Source of the DNA: Singulisphaera sp. GP187 | GTDB taxonomy: Bacteria > Planctomycetota > Planctomycetia > Isosphaerales > Isosphaeraceae | Assembly: GCF_900129635.1 (NCBI RefSeq) | Contig: NZ_FSRB01000001.1 | Span: 5,917,501-5,981,500, forward strand | Reading direction: 5' to 3' | DNA: 64,000 nt | Part shown: positions 1 through 8,512 of the stretch, in pieces | Layout of the letters: every line of letters begins with the position of its first letter | Numbering within the stretch: the first letter of the stretch is position 1 | Notes under the pieces: model-generated | Seen by the model: the letters and a program-made list of their open reading frames with translations, nothing else | Told to the model about the DNA's origin: nothing | Databases searched by the model: none | Translations under genes and position numbers: made by a program

Positions 1-1119
1 GTTGAATTCGGGATGGAGACTGAGCACCAAGGAGGCGACTCCGGCGACGTACGGGGTGGCCATCGAGGTTCCCGAGTAGGTGGCGAAGCCCCCCGGGATC
101 AGGCTCAAGATGTTGACGCCGGGCGCGACCAGGTCGACGGTCTGGGCACCGTAGTCGGAGAAACTCGCGAGGTTTCCCTGCGAGTCGACCGCGCCGACGG
201 TGATCTCGTTGTTGAGGTTGTAGCTCCCCGGATAAGAGGCGGAGAGATCGTTGTTCGCCGCGTCATTGCCCGCGGCCGTCACGAAGACGACCCCGTGGGC
301 TCCCGCGTAGGCGATCGCGTCGCGGAGGGCCTGCGAGTAGTCGCCCCCGCCCCAGCTCGCATTGATCACTCGGGCCCCGTGGTTCACAGCGAAGTAGATG
401 CCATTGACTGCGGCGTCGGTGGTGCCGTCGCCCTTGCTGTCGAGGACTTTCACGGGCATGATCAACGAGTACCAGTCCACTCCGGTGACGCCATACCCGT
501 TGTTGCCCGCCGCCCCCAGGATGCCCGCGACGTGGGTGCCGTGGCCGTTGTTATCTTGGACGTTGTTGTTGTTATTGACGAAGTTCCAGCCGTTGACGGC
601 GTTGCGAAACCCGTCGGCCCCGGAGAGGTCGCCGGGGTTGACCCAGATCCGATTCGTCAGATCGACATTTTTGAGGTCGATGCCCGTGTCGAGCACCGCC
701 ACGACCGTTGTGTAGCGGCCTTGGGTGATGCCCCAGGCCTCGGGGGCATCGATATCGACGTTGTTGGCGTTGTTCAGACCCCAGAGCTGATTGTACGAGG
801 GGTCGTTGGGAGTGAGCGTCGCCGCGGCATGGATCGAGGCGTTGGGCTCGGCGTAGCTGACCAGAGGGCTGGCTCGGAACCACTGGAGCAGGCGGCTGCT
901 GTCGCTCCCCGGCCGCACCGAGATCAACATCGGCCCCGAGGGATATTGCTCGACAACCGACGCGCCCACGGTGGCCAGGGCCGTCTGGATCGTCCCCCCC
1001 GACAGATTCGGCTTGAACCGGACGAACAAGTCGTCGGTTGTACTGCCGTTCAATAACGTGCGAGGCTCGAGGACCTCGAATCGGAGCGTTGCCGCTGCGC
1101 GTCCGGCTCTACGTGCCAT
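1..1119 (-). CDS. Subtilisin-like (S8) serine peptidase with LEPR-XLL N-terminus, 3'-truncated by window edge
   Basis: Secreted or surface subtilase. The frame stays open from an ATG at 1119 to the window edge, so the C-terminus is missing. The N-terminus has the LEPRTLL motif seen at the start of many large planctomycete exported proteins (LEPR-XLL domain), followed by an inhibitor_I9-like segment (residues ~25-90). The catalytic set is complete and normally spaced: Asp144 in VLDTGID, His193 in GHGTHVAG, oxyanion Asn285 in AAGND and Ser352 in GTSMATPYVAG. The family is certain. The substrate is unknown, and further C-terminal repeats or anchoring domains may lie outside the window. A long plus-strand frame over the same bases is a shadow. 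Confidence 0.93.
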   Translation of the reverse strand, partial: MARRAGRAAATLRFEVLEPRTLLNGSTTDDLFVRFKPNLSGGTIQTALATVGASVVEQYPSGPMLISVRPGSDSSRLLQWFRASPLVSYAEPNASIHAAATLTPNDPSYNQLWGLNNANNVDIDAPEAWGITQGRYTTVVAVLDTGIDLKNVDLTNRIWVNPGDLSGADGFRNAVNGWNFVNNNNNVQDNNGHGTHVAGILGAAGNNGYGVTGVDWYSLIMPVKVLDSKGDGTTDAAVNGIYFAVNHGARVINASWGGGDYSQALRDAIAYAGAHGVVFVTAAGNDAANNDLSASYPGSYNLNNEITVGAVDSQGNLASFSDYGAQTVDLVAPGVNILSLIPGGFATYSGTSMATPYVAGVASLVLSLHPEFN

Positions 1120-1451
1120 GGGTGTCTCGTCACGGTGCGGAATCAAAGGGAAGCCACTTGGGCTTCCGGCGCGAATTTAGGAAGGCGAGGAGGTCCTCTC
1201 AGGCGCGTTGAGAGAGTCGGGCTCGCCTTCAGTAAGTTTCTAAGTGTACCCGACGTTTTGGGGCCGGCCAATCCATGCAATCGTATTGTTTTGTTAAGGC
1301 GCGATTCCCCTCCTCTTCCATACCATTCTTTCGTACGGAAAAGTTTCTCGCGACTGCAATTGACGTTCCAAGGGCGGGGCGACGATGATCCAGGGCTAGG
1401 GAGGCCTGCCAACGGCTCTCGACTTGCCCCGAGGAAGAAGAAGGTCTGCCC
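1120..1451. other. Divergent intergenic region
   Basis: Spacer between the minus-strand protease and the plus-strand DUF2721 gene; it should hold both promoters. A locally AT-richer stretch around 1270-1345 is the likeliest promoter area, but no convincing -35/-10 pair was identified. Confidence 0.5.
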
Positions 1452-1994
1452 ATGCCAATCGGTCTGTCTGGCGATCTCGACGTCTACGCGACGCTCTCGG
1501 CCATGATTACGCCGGCCATATTCCTGACAGCCAATGGTTCGTTGATCATCTCGACCTCGAACCGGATGTCGCGGATCGTCGATCGGATCCGGGTGCTCAA
1601 TGACCTGGGGGACCGAATCGGCCGGCGGGGCGCGGACTTCGACTATCCGAGGGAGCGGTTGGCGAACGTGGAGGCCGAGCTCGACCGCTTGGTCTGGCGA
1701 AGCTACCGGATTCGGTATGCCCTGGTGGCCCTCTACCTCGCCTTCGGCGCCTTCGTGGGGACGAGCCTGACCTTGGCGCTCGACGTCTGGACGGGCAAAC
1801 ACAGCCTGATCTTCCTGCCGACGCTCCTGGCGGTCCTCGGCGTTTTCATGATGCTCGCCGCCTGCGTCAACCTGGTGCGCGAGGGCCTGGAGGCCCTGCG
1901 CGGCAACCGCAAGGAACTCTGGTTTTTTCGCGAGCTGCAAGCGCGGCGGAAAGCCGACGAGATGGGGGAGCGCCCGACTTCGCTCCCTTTGTAA
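1452..1994 (+). CDS. DUF2721 family membrane protein
   Basis: Small integral membrane protein of 180 residues. The N-terminal segment (LSAMITPAIFLTANGSLI, residues ~15-32) is a hydrophobic helix followed by the conserved polar stretch SNRMSRIVDRIRVLND, characteristic of DUF2721. Two more hydrophobic helices lie at about residues 93-112 and 121-143, and the C-terminus is charged and cytoplasmic-looking. The start is an ATG preceded by a purine-rich AAGAAGG. No function is established for the family. It stands alone between a divergent protease and a convergent nikR, so context does not suggest a role. Confidence 0.85.
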   Translation: MPIGLSGDLDVYATLSAMITPAIFLTANGSLIISTSNRMSRIVDRIRVLNDLGDRIGRRGADFDYPRERLANVEAELDRLVWRSYRIRYALVALYLAFGAFVGTSLTLALDVWTGKHSLIFLPTLLAVLGVFMMLAACVNLVREGLEALRGNRKELWFFRELQARRKADEMGERPTSLPL

Positions 1995-1996
1995 AA

Positions 1997-2016
1997 GGAG
2001 GGTCGACCCACCCTCC
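1997..2016. terminator. Hairpin between convergent DUF2721 and nikR genes
   Basis: Perfect 7-bp stem (GGAGGGT at 1997-2003, ACCCTCC at 2010-2016) with a 6-nt loop. It starts 2 nt after the DUF2721 stop and lies 20 nt beyond the nikR stop. No T-tract follows, so it may be a weak bidirectional terminator. Confidence 0.5.
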
Positions 2017-2035
2017 AAGAGTCGGCCGGGGGCGC

Positions 2036-2503
2036 TCAGTGGTGGTGGTCTCCGTGGTCATGGTCATGACCATGCGGGTGCGCGTGGGGGATAGGCCCGG
2101 CCGCGGTCAGGACGAGGCGGCCGGACTCGACCCCTTTGGTGCCGATGAGGCTGTCCGCCAACTCGCGGATCAGCTTGGCCGACCCGCGGAGGAGGATCAC
2201 CTCGAGGCAGCGGTGGGCGTCGAGGTGGACGTGGGTCGTGGTGACCACGCGCTCGAGGTGCAAGTGCTGGATCTCGGTGAGCCGCTCCGAGATCCGGCCG
2301 GCGTGATGGTCGTAGATCAGGGTGACGACGCCCATCGCGTCGCTCTCGTCGACGGTGATCACGTCCTCGATCAGCGCCGCGCGCATCAGACCGCGAACCG
2401 CCTCACTCCGGTTCGGGTACTGATGCGTTTCGCGGTACTGGTCGAATTTTTGAAGCAACTCGCCACCGATGGCGACGCTGAACCGCACCAAGGGGTCTTT
2501 CAC
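2036..2503 (-). CDS. nikR: Nickel-responsive transcriptional regulator NikR
   Basis: Ribbon-helix-helix repressor (residues 1-45, starting VRFSVAIGGELLQKFDQY) with a C-terminal ACT-like nickel-binding domain. The metal ligands are visible: the His of YDHH and the H-x-H...C pattern in THVHLDAHRCLEV. The length (155 residues) fits the family. The extreme C-terminus adds an unusual His/Asp tail (HAHPHGHDHDHGDHHH), which could bind extra nickel or act as a metal store. The start is GTG at 2503. It lies 63 bp downstream of an oxidoreductase gene on the same strand. No nickel transporter, urease or hydrogenase gene is in the window, so its targets are elsewhere. Confidence 0.93.
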   Translation of the reverse strand: MKDPLVRFSVAIGGELLQKFDQYRETHQYPNRSEAVRGLMRAALIEDVITVDESDAMGVVTLIYDHHAGRISERLTEIQHLHLERVVTTTHVHLDAHRCLEVILLRGSAKLIRELADSLIGTKGVESGRLVLTAAGPIPHAHPHGHDHDHGDHHH

Positions 2504-2566
2504 TGTGGCTCACTTCCTCATTTTCAAGAGGCGGATCCGCTGGATTCGTCGTGGGACGTCTTTTTT

Positions 2567-3730
2567 TTAGCCGAACTTGGGCATCTCGATCCAGGCACCG
2601 TCCTCGTGGGAGCTGGCGACGGCCCCTTCCACGAACGCCATTCCCGCGACGCCGTCGAGGATTCCCGGATGGTCGTAGGGGGTGGGCACTTTCTCCCCTC
2701 GGCGCCCGCGGATGGTCCACTCGAGGGTCCGGTGGAGGTTGCCGAGCGCTTCGTGGAACCCTTCGGGGTGGCCGGAGGGGAGCCGCAGGTAGGGCTTGAT
2801 CGAACCGGGGAAATAGTCGTAATCGGCCCCCTGGCGATAGAGCCGGAGCGGCTGGCCGCCGGAGTAATGCTTGAGCACGGTGTGATCGGTGATCGACCAC
2901 TCGAGGGTGCCGGTCGTGCCGCTGATCCGGAACCCGTTGTCGTTCTGGGCCCCGATGGTGATCTGCGAGGCCGCGATGGTGGCGATCCCGCCGTTGTCGA
3001 GCTCGGCCAGGACGGTGAAATCGTCGTCGAGGGCGCGGCCCGGCACGAAGGCCTTGAGGCGGCCGCGAATCCGAGTCGCCTGCCGGCCGGCGACGAACCG
3101 AACGAATTCATAGGCGTGCGTGCCGATGTCGCCGCCGCACCCCGATGCGCCCGCCTTGCTGGGATCGACCCGCCAGGCCGCCTGCTTCTGGCCGTCGGAC
3201 TCGAGCTTGGTGGCGAGCCAGCCTTGGGGATACCAGGCCTCGACCTTGCGGACTTCGCCGATCGCGTTGTCGCGGATCAACTCGCGGGCGAGCATGACCA
3301 TGGGGAAGCCGGTGTAGGTGTAGGCGACGACAAACGGAGTCTTGTGCGCGGCGACGGTCGCGTGCAGGCGGCGGGCCTCGTCGAGCGTGGTCGTCAGCGG
3401 CTTCTCGCAGAGCACGGCGATCCCGGCGGCCGCGGCGGCGTCGGCCGGTCCGAAGTGCGCGTCGTTGGGGGTGACGATGGTCAGGTAGTCGATTCGCTCC
3501 GACTCGGGCAGTGCGGCCTCGGTTTTGACCAAGCTCTGCCAGTCGGGATAGCCGCGGGTGAAGAACAGGTCGCGAGCCGCCTCAAGCGACTCCTCGGGCT
3601 TGCTCCGCAGGGCCCCTGCCGTGAGCTCGGCCGAGTTGTCTATGAGGATCGCGCGGCGGTGAGGTCCGCCGAAGAAGTTGGCTGGCCCCCCGCCGCCGAC
3701 CATGCCTACCCGCAACTTCCGCTGGCTCAT
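2567..3730 (-). CDS. Gfo/Idh/MocA family NAD(P)-dependent oxidoreductase
   Basis: 387-residue dehydrogenase of the glucose-fructose oxidoreductase/inositol dehydrogenase type, acting on sugars or cyclitols. An N-terminal Rossmann fold has the dinucleotide loop VGMVGGGGPANF (residues ~8-19). The family signature CEKPLTTT follows at about 130-137. The C-terminal alpha/beta domain contains the catalytic-region motif GGDIGTHAYEFVRF, where the His is the usual general acid/base. Such genes are heavily expanded in planctomycetes. A divergent sulfatase gene upstream suggests, but does not prove, a role in sulfated-glycan breakdown. Exact substrate unknown. Confidence 0.9.
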   Translation of the reverse strand: MSQRKLRVGMVGGGGPANFFGGPHRRAILIDNSAELTAGALRSKPEESLEAARDLFFTRGYPDWQSLVKTEAALPESERIDYLTIVTPNDAHFGPADAAAAAGIAVLCEKPLTTTLDEARRLHATVAAHKTPFVVAYTYTGFPMVMLARELIRDNAIGEVRKVEAWYPQGWLATKLESDGQKQAAWRVDPSKAGASGCGGDIGTHAYEFVRFVAGRQATRIRGRLKAFVPGRALDDDFTVLAELDNGGIATIAASQITIGAQNDNGFRISGTTGTLEWSITDHTVLKHYSGGQPLRLYRQGADYDYFPGSIKPYLRLPSGHPEGFHEALGNLHRTLEWTIRGRRGEKVPTPYDHPGILDGVAGMAFVEGAVASSHEDGAWIEMPKFG

Positions 3731-4047
3731 CGTGTCGTTCCCCTACCCTAAGAGTCATACCCTTGGTTCGGACGGTCCGTCGGCCCCGGGCGCGTTGGTT
3801 CGTGCCGCAACGGGGTGAGCCGTCGCTCACCCATTTTTTCGGGTTCCGGCCGCGGATCGGAACGGGTCGAGGGGTACTCGTACCCGCTCCGTTTCCTTCT
3901 GGTTTCAGGGAATCCGCGAGCCGCACCCATGAGCCGAGGTCCGGAAAGCGCCACTATAGCCCGCGAGAACCCACTTTTGTAGAGTGAGGTCGCCTCCTCC
4001 GAAGGACCGATTGGCAAACACACCGCTTCCAGAGCGAGAACCGCGCC
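3731..4047. other. Divergent promoter region between oxidoreductase and sulfatase
   Basis: No gene seen. It contains a short palindrome, GGGTAC-TC-GTACCC, at 3872-3885 that could be an operator shared by the two divergent genes. It is too short to support more than that. Confidence 0.35.
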
Positions 4048-5382
4048 ATGACCTATCGCCTCCGGGTGCTCTTGGCCCTGATCGTCACCAGCATCGGCGC
4101 CCCGGCGTTCGCGGCCGAAGAAGGGACGAAACGGCCCAACGTCTTGTTGCTGCTGGCCGACGACCTCGGCTGGGGCGACGTCGGGTTCAACGGGCGCACC
4201 GAGTGGGCGACCCCTCACCTCGATCGACTGGCGACGCGTGGGACGACTTTCAAGCGGTTCTACACGGCCGCTGTCGTCTGTGCCCCGAGCCGAGCGGCCC
4301 TGATGACCGGCAAGTACACGATCCACAACGGGGTTTCGCGCAACAATGACGATCTGCCCGCCCGCGAGGTGACCCTGGCCGAAGCGTTCAAGACGCAAGG
4401 CTATGACACGGCCCTGTTCGGCAAGTGGCACCACGGCCAGCCGAGGGATGGCGGCAAGACCTACGTCCACCCGATGGACCAGGGTTTCGACGAGTTCTTC
4501 GGCTTCACCGATGCCAAACACGCCTGGGAGAAGTATCCCGAAACGCTCTGGCATGGCCGAGAGCTCAAGCCGGTCTCAGGTTATTCTGATGACATGTTCG
4601 CCGACCACGCCATCGACTTCCTCAAGCGGCACAAGGAGAAGGCGACGCCGTTCTTCCTCTACGTTCCCTTCATCAATACCCACTTCAATATCGAGGCCCC
4701 GGCCGAGGAAGTGGCGCTTCACAAAGGAAAGTTCACCGAGGCGGACCCCTCGAAACCGATCCGGGCGACCTATGCGGCGATGGTCACCCAACTCGACAAG
4801 AACGTTGGCCGGATCATAACCGCGCTGGAAGGCCTGGGGTTGGCTGGTGATACGCTGGTGGTGTTCGTGAGCGACCACGGCGCGACCTTCGAGTCGGGCA
4901 ACCTGGGCGCGAGCGACTACCACGACAGCAACCGGCCGTTCCGAGGTCAGAAGCGAACGCTCTGGGAGGGGGGGATTCGTGTCCCTGGGATCGCCTGCTG
5001 GCCGGGCCACGTGCCCGCCGGGGTTGTCTCCAATGAGGTGGTTCATATGACCGACCTCTTTCCGACGCTTCTCGCCGCCACGGGTGCCCACCCGGAACCG
5101 GCCTGGCAGGTCGACGGCGCCGACCTCTGGTCGACCTGGACCGGCAAAGCGAAGTCTCCCGAACGGACCCTGTTCTGGGAGTGGCGGGTCGAGGGAGCGA
5201 ACCAGCTCGCCGCGATGCGAGGCGCCATGAAGCTGGTGATCACCAGCGCCGGCCGCCCCGAACTGTTCAACGTCGAGACCGATCCCGCCGAGCGTCGCAA
5301 CGCGATCGCCGAGTACCCTGAGCTCGCTCGCCAACTTCAGAATGAATTGAAGACGTGGCTAGCGACCGAGACCAAAGATTGA
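4048..5382 (+). CDS. Secreted type I (formylglycine) sulfatase
   Basis: Sulfate-ester hydrolase of the alkaline-phosphatase superfamily, 444 residues. It starts with a Sec signal peptide (MTYRLRVLLALIVTSIGAPAFA, cleavage after ~22). Metal-binding residues are in NVLLLLADDLGWGD (residues 31-44). The sulfatase signature CAPSRAALMTG places the Cys to be converted to formylglycine at residue 78. The C-terminal metal motif is VFVSDHG. The protein is probably periplasmic and acts on sulfated polysaccharides, a typical planctomycete trait. The maturase (FGE or anSME) is not in the window. A strong terminator follows. Confidence 0.93.
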   Translation: MTYRLRVLLALIVTSIGAPAFAAEEGTKRPNVLLLLADDLGWGDVGFNGRTEWATPHLDRLATRGTTFKRFYTAAVVCAPSRAALMTGKYTIHNGVSRNNDDLPAREVTLAEAFKTQGYDTALFGKWHHGQPRDGGKTYVHPMDQGFDEFFGFTDAKHAWEKYPETLWHGRELKPVSGYSDDMFADHAIDFLKRHKEKATPFFLYVPFINTHFNIEAPAEEVALHKGKFTEADPSKPIRATYAAMVTQLDKNVGRIITALEGLGLAGDTLVVFVSDHGATFESGNLGASDYHDSNRPFRGQKRTLWEGGIRVPGIACWPGHVPAGVVSNEVVHMTDLFPTLLAATGAHPEPAWQVDGADLWSTWTGKAKSPERTLFWEWRVEGANQLAAMRGAMKLVITSAGRPELFNVETDPAERRNAIAEYPELARQLQNELKTWLATETKD

Positions 5383-5392
5383 CAGGCGATTA

Positions 5393-5436
5393 TGTCTTGT
5401 AGGGTGGACTCGGCCCACCATACAAGACAGTTTTTT
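5393..5436 (+). terminator. Intrinsic terminator of the sulfatase gene, built on a dispersed hairpin
   Basis: Arms at 5393-5407 and 5414-5429 (TGTCTTGTA...TACAAGACA outer stem, GGTGG/CCACC inner stem), followed by TTTTTT at 5431-5436. It begins 11 nt after the stop codon. The inner core GGGTGG...CGGCCCACC recurs near 32,430 and 59,085. Confidence 0.8.
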
Positions 5437-5556
5437 CACACATGTTGTTGCTGTTGCGGGCCGACATCTTCGGACGTCGGGCCTTTAAAGCGAGTCGAGT
5501 GAGCTTGCGCTCTCCGTTCGCCTCAATCGAGGTCGGGCCCACTCATTCACTCCGCC

Positions 5557-6090
5557 TCAACCGCCGCGTGCCTGGTTGAAGTACCAGGGGTAGGGATAGG
5601 GGCCGGGGCCGGGCGCGATCGGATCGAGGTCGTAGATCGGCACGTATGATCCTTGGTCGTAATACATGCCGATCGGCTTGAAGGGCTTGGCAAAGCTCTG
5701 GATGATGCGGAGCGATGGGTGCCAAGGCTTGCAGTCGCAGTTGATCGTGCTCTTGCCGGGGCTGCCGTAGAAGTAGGGGTAGATGCTTGCCGTGCAGTTC
5801 GCCTTCAGGGGATGGCCGTAGAGTCCCCCCTCTTTGATGCTATTCGGGCGATGGCCGTGGGGGCGGTCGCCCCAGCGGGTGTGATACCAGGTATCGCGGC
5901 GCGGGTCGGCCGGTAAGGTTGATTCGATCCGATCGAACCGCGAGATCAGACCACTCCGCTCTACGAGATCGGGGATGATCGGCTGAGGGACCTGCCCGAA
6001 CGCTGGCAGGCCAGGCAGGACCATGACCGCGCCCAGGACCGCCAGGGCCGAGAGCCCCATCCGGCCAAGTCGTGGAGAACCAACGCGCAT
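5557..6090 (-). CDS. Secreted hypothetical protein, aromatic/proline-rich C-terminus
   Basis: Exported protein of 177 residues with no assignable function. The ATG at 6090 was chosen over a GTG six bases upstream because AGGAGG sits 7 nt before it. A signal peptide (hydrophobic LSALAVLGAVMVLPGLPAFGQ) covers residues ~13-33. The mature part is rich in Pro, Tyr, Trp and Gly, has a CxC pair (NCDCKPWHP), and ends in a repetitive Pro/Gly/Tyr run before FNQARGG. This composition suggests a structural cell-envelope protein. A run of secreted genes follows on the same strand. Confidence 0.75.
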   Translation of the reverse strand: MRVGSPRLGRMGLSALAVLGAVMVLPGLPAFGQVPQPIIPDLVERSGLISRFDRIESTLPADPRRDTWYHTRWGDRPHGHRPNSIKEGGLYGHPLKANCTASIYPYFYGSPGKSTINCDCKPWHPSLRIIQSFAKPFKPIGMYYDQGSYVPIYDLDPIAPGPGPYPYPWYFNQARGG

Positions 6091-6305
6091 CGCCACCCCT
6101 CCTCATCAAAAGATTCGTACTGATCGCCTCCGTGCATCGCATCCGGCGGGTTTCTTCTATGTCGGCCGATTGTTGGAACCCCTGGAGCGATTCGAATCAC
6201 CTTCGCTCGCCCTGAGGGCCCCCTAATTCGTAAAGCCGGAATAATCGGCTGAAGCCCTACCGGGGGCGGGTCGATCTGACCTCGAATGCGAGCGCAAACC
6301 GAAAC

Positions 6306-6340
6306 GACGCAGGCCCGGCAGTTCATGCCGGGCCTGCGTC
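6306..6340 (-). terminator. Strong hairpin terminator downstream of the Gly/Cys-rich gene
   Basis: Perfect 15-bp inverted repeat, arms 6306-6320 and 6326-6340 with loop GTTCA, 36 nt after the stop at 6376. On the minus strand it is followed by GTTTCGGTTTG, a weak T-rich stretch. Confidence 0.75.
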
Positions 6341-6375
6341 GGATCTTGGGGTGAGTCACCCGATCGGAACCCAAA

Positions 6376-7374
6376 TCAGGGGACGTTCTCGTTGAACGGA
6401 GGGAAGGCGAAGAAGTCGCGAGGGGAACGGGTCGTCACGATGTAGGGCACGTAGCCGGGGGTGAGGGGAACCGGTCCCCCAGGCCCCACGAACCATTTGA
6501 TGTCACCCTTGTGAAGCGCCTTGCCGACGAGGGCTTTGGGGAGGCCGAGCACGCCATGGGAGGCTTGGAGCAACCCATGGCCGCCGAGGCAGGATCCGCA
6601 GCCCTTACCACCACAAGCGTCACATCCACCTTTACCAAAGAGACCCCGTCCGCCGCAGGCTCCGCACCCTCCGCCGTGGCAGCTATCGCAGAGATTCCCG
6701 GACGAGAATCCACCGGCCCCACCTTGGCAGATCCCGCAGCCATTGCCGCTGCACTGGTCGCAGCCACTACCGCGGCGATGGAAGTGGCGAAGCTTGAGCT
6801 TGCACCCGGAATCGCCGCACTGAGACGAGGGGTAAGCAGACTGGGCCGAGACGAGCGGAGCCTGGCTCGACGGGGCTACGATCGTGGCACCGGTCGAGAC
6901 CGGTCCACCGCAATCGTCGCATCCGAAGAACTTTCCACCGTGGCCGTGGCCCTTCTTGAACAGGCCGAGACCGCGACAGCCGCCCGCGGAGTCGCCGCAG
7001 CCGCCGTCCCCGCAGCCACCGTCATGTTGGAAAAGGCCATGCTTGTGGCCTCCGCAATCGCCGCCGAGCCCGCAGCCGTTGCCGTGGCCGCCGAGCCCGC
7101 AACCACTCCCGAGACCGCAGCCACTGCCGTGGCCGCCAAGGCCCCCGTGCAGCAGTCCGCCCACTTTGGCCAGGCCGCCGTGGCCCCCCTTGGCGTAGTG
7201 GCCATAGGGGACAGGAGGAGCGAAGTAAGGTCCACCCGTGTTGATGTCGACGGCGTCGACTTCACGAGGGATCGTATGGAATCCATCGGCTTGGACCGAA
7301 CGGCCCTGACCGATCGTGAACGTTGCCGCCAGGGCAAACGTCAGCGCCACTCCTCGCCATTTTCCGAAACGCAT
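6376..7374 (-). CDS. Secreted Gly/Cys/His-rich protein with DnaJ-like CxxCxGxG units
   Basis: 332-residue exported protein. The start at 7374 is supported by GGGAG 5 nt upstream and by the signal peptide that follows (ALTFALAATFTIGQGRSVQA). The open frame extends further upstream but only through unlikely sequence. After a GGYHA-type spacer there is a long Gly/His/Cys-rich region with tandem units such as GCGLGSGCGLGGHG. Further on are several zinc-ribbon-like units resembling the DnaJ central domain (CDQCSGNGCGICQGG, CDSCHGGGCGACGG, CDACGGKGCGSCLGG). The C-terminal ~55 residues are ordinary (WFVGPGGPVPLTPGYVPYIV). Metal binding or disulfide-rich wall structure is plausible; function unknown. 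Confidence 0.8.
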   Translation of the reverse strand: MRFGKWRGVALTFALAATFTIGQGRSVQADGFHTIPREVDAVDINTGGPYFAPPVPYGHYAKGGHGGLAKVGGLLHGGLGGHGSGCGLGSGCGLGGHGNGCGLGGDCGGHKHGLFQHDGGCGDGGCGDSAGGCRGLGLFKKGHGHGGKFFGCDDCGGPVSTGATIVAPSSQAPLVSAQSAYPSSQCGDSGCKLKLRHFHRRGSGCDQCSGNGCGICQGGAGGFSSGNLCDSCHGGGCGACGGRGLFGKGGCDACGGKGCGSCLGGHGLLQASHGVLGLPKALVGKALHKGDIKWFVGPGGPVPLTPGYVPYIVTTRSPRDFFAFPPFNENVP

Positions 7375-7858
7375 GGTCACTCCCTTTTGTATCGTATCGG
7401 TGTATCCCTCCTGGAGTTCCGGAAGCAAGCGATCGACAGTCTCCCACGCAATCCTTCGCGTGGAGCATGCCGGCGACCAGGGCCGGTCCTTACGTCCTCC
7501 GTCCCTTTTGGAGAAAGGACGTCGTTCGCGGTCCAGTTTGGCCATGGGTAGTGGATCGGTTCGACCGACCCCGATTCTGGAGTGAAACCTGACGGCGCGC
7601 GCCGGACCGGCCCATCGTCGGGGGACGTTGGGCCGGTCCGGGGGGTAGCAGCGATGATTCTCGGCTCAGTTCCGCCGAAAACAGAGGCGGGGTCCGCGGA
7701 AGTCTCGGAGGCGAAAAAACGGGAAGTGGTCGATGGATTCGAGGATCCGTCCTCGGGTCGGGCCGATCGTGCGAATTAGCCCGTGTTCCTTAAGATTCGG
7801 CTCCGAGGGTCTTCGGCGGACTTCAGGAAATCGAGTTCGCGCTCCCGTTGGCAGGGGC
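7375..7858. other. Intergenic region with a 13-bp inverted repeat
   Basis: No credible gene. A perfect inverted repeat (arms 7602-7614 and 7629-7641, 14-nt loop, core CCGGACCGGCCCA) lies between two co-directional secreted-protein genes and could terminate transcription from the upstream gene at 7859-8512. No T-tract follows. Confidence 0.5.
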
Positions 7859-8512
7859 TTACTTGCCGTAGACCTTCGACGCGGGCAGGTCGGTGACCCG
7901 CTGGGTCTCCGGCTGGTCGTAACGGATCGAAGCGTGATCTTGGCCTCGCAGCCGCTGCTTCCTCTCGCGATACTCGCTACCGATCTCGGAGAGGCCGAAG
8001 AGGTGCGAGAGAACCCGGGGCCGGTTGGACCCCGCCGGACGGACCGGGTCGGGGGCGGGCATGGTGCTCGCCTGCATCACCGAGCGATCGGTCCCGGCCG
8101 AACGGCCCGGAGCCTGCGAGGGGCGGCCCTGGACGACGCCAATCGGCGACGGGTCGGCACTCGGAACCTGACCGCCGACTACCGCATAGCCCGGCGCCGA
8201 ATCGCCGCCAACGACGGCATAACCCGCGGCCGAATCCGAGACGACCATGCCCTGCCCTGCCTGACAGGCGGTGCAGACGCCTCCCTCGGTCGTCACTCCC
8301 CCAGCAGGCAACGACGGGGGCGGAGGAATGTTGATTCCTTGGGCTTGCAACTTGGCCCGCTGGCATTCGGCGCAAAGCTTCTGCTTGCCGAACAGTCCTC
8401 GACGGTGATTGTGCGGATTGCCGGCCGAAGCGGGCGGATCGGCCCAGACGGCGACCGGAGTGGCCAGGGCCAGGCCAAGTAGGGCCAGGCCGGTGCGCGT
8501 GAGGAGGGTCAT
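7859..8512 (-). CDS. Secreted hypothetical protein with CxxC pairs and YAVVGG repeat
   Basis: 217-residue exported protein. The ATG at 8512 is preferred (GGAG 6 nt upstream); the longer frame adds 18 residues lacking a ribosome site. The signal peptide spans about 1-24 (TGLALLGLALATPVAVWA). The mature protein has two CxxC pairs (LCAECQRAK, VCTACQAG) and a short tandem repeat with YAVVGG twice. A basic, Gln/Arg-rich segment follows (EYRERKQRLRGQ). No family recognised. It belongs with the preceding secreted Cys-rich gene in style and orientation, so a joint envelope role is possible. Confidence 0.75.
   Translation of the reverse strand: MTLLTRTGLALLGLALATPVAVWADPPASAGNPHNHRRGLFGKQKLCAECQRAKLQAQGINIPPPPSLPAGGVTTEGGVCTACQAGQGMVVSDSAAGYAVVGGDSAPGYAVVGGQVPSADPSPIGVVQGRPSQAPGRSAGTDRSVMQASTMPAPDPVRPAGSNRPRVLSHLFGLSEIGSEYRERKQRLRGQDHASIRYDQPETQRVTDLPASKVYGK

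Noticed and set aside
13..1056. 347-codon open frame on the plus strand
   Set aside because: It lies antisense to the subtilisin gene, whose catalytic motifs are unmistakable; the plus-strand translation is Gly/Val/Arg/Asp-rich shadow sequence.
2039..3751. 570-codon plus-strand frame
   Set aside because: Runs through both nikR and the oxidoreductase on the opposite strand and reads as low-complexity Gly/Asp/Val sequence.
3748..4554. 268-codon minus-strand frame upstream of the oxidoreductase
   Set aside because: Covers the start of the sulfatase gene on the other strand; no recognisable protein features.
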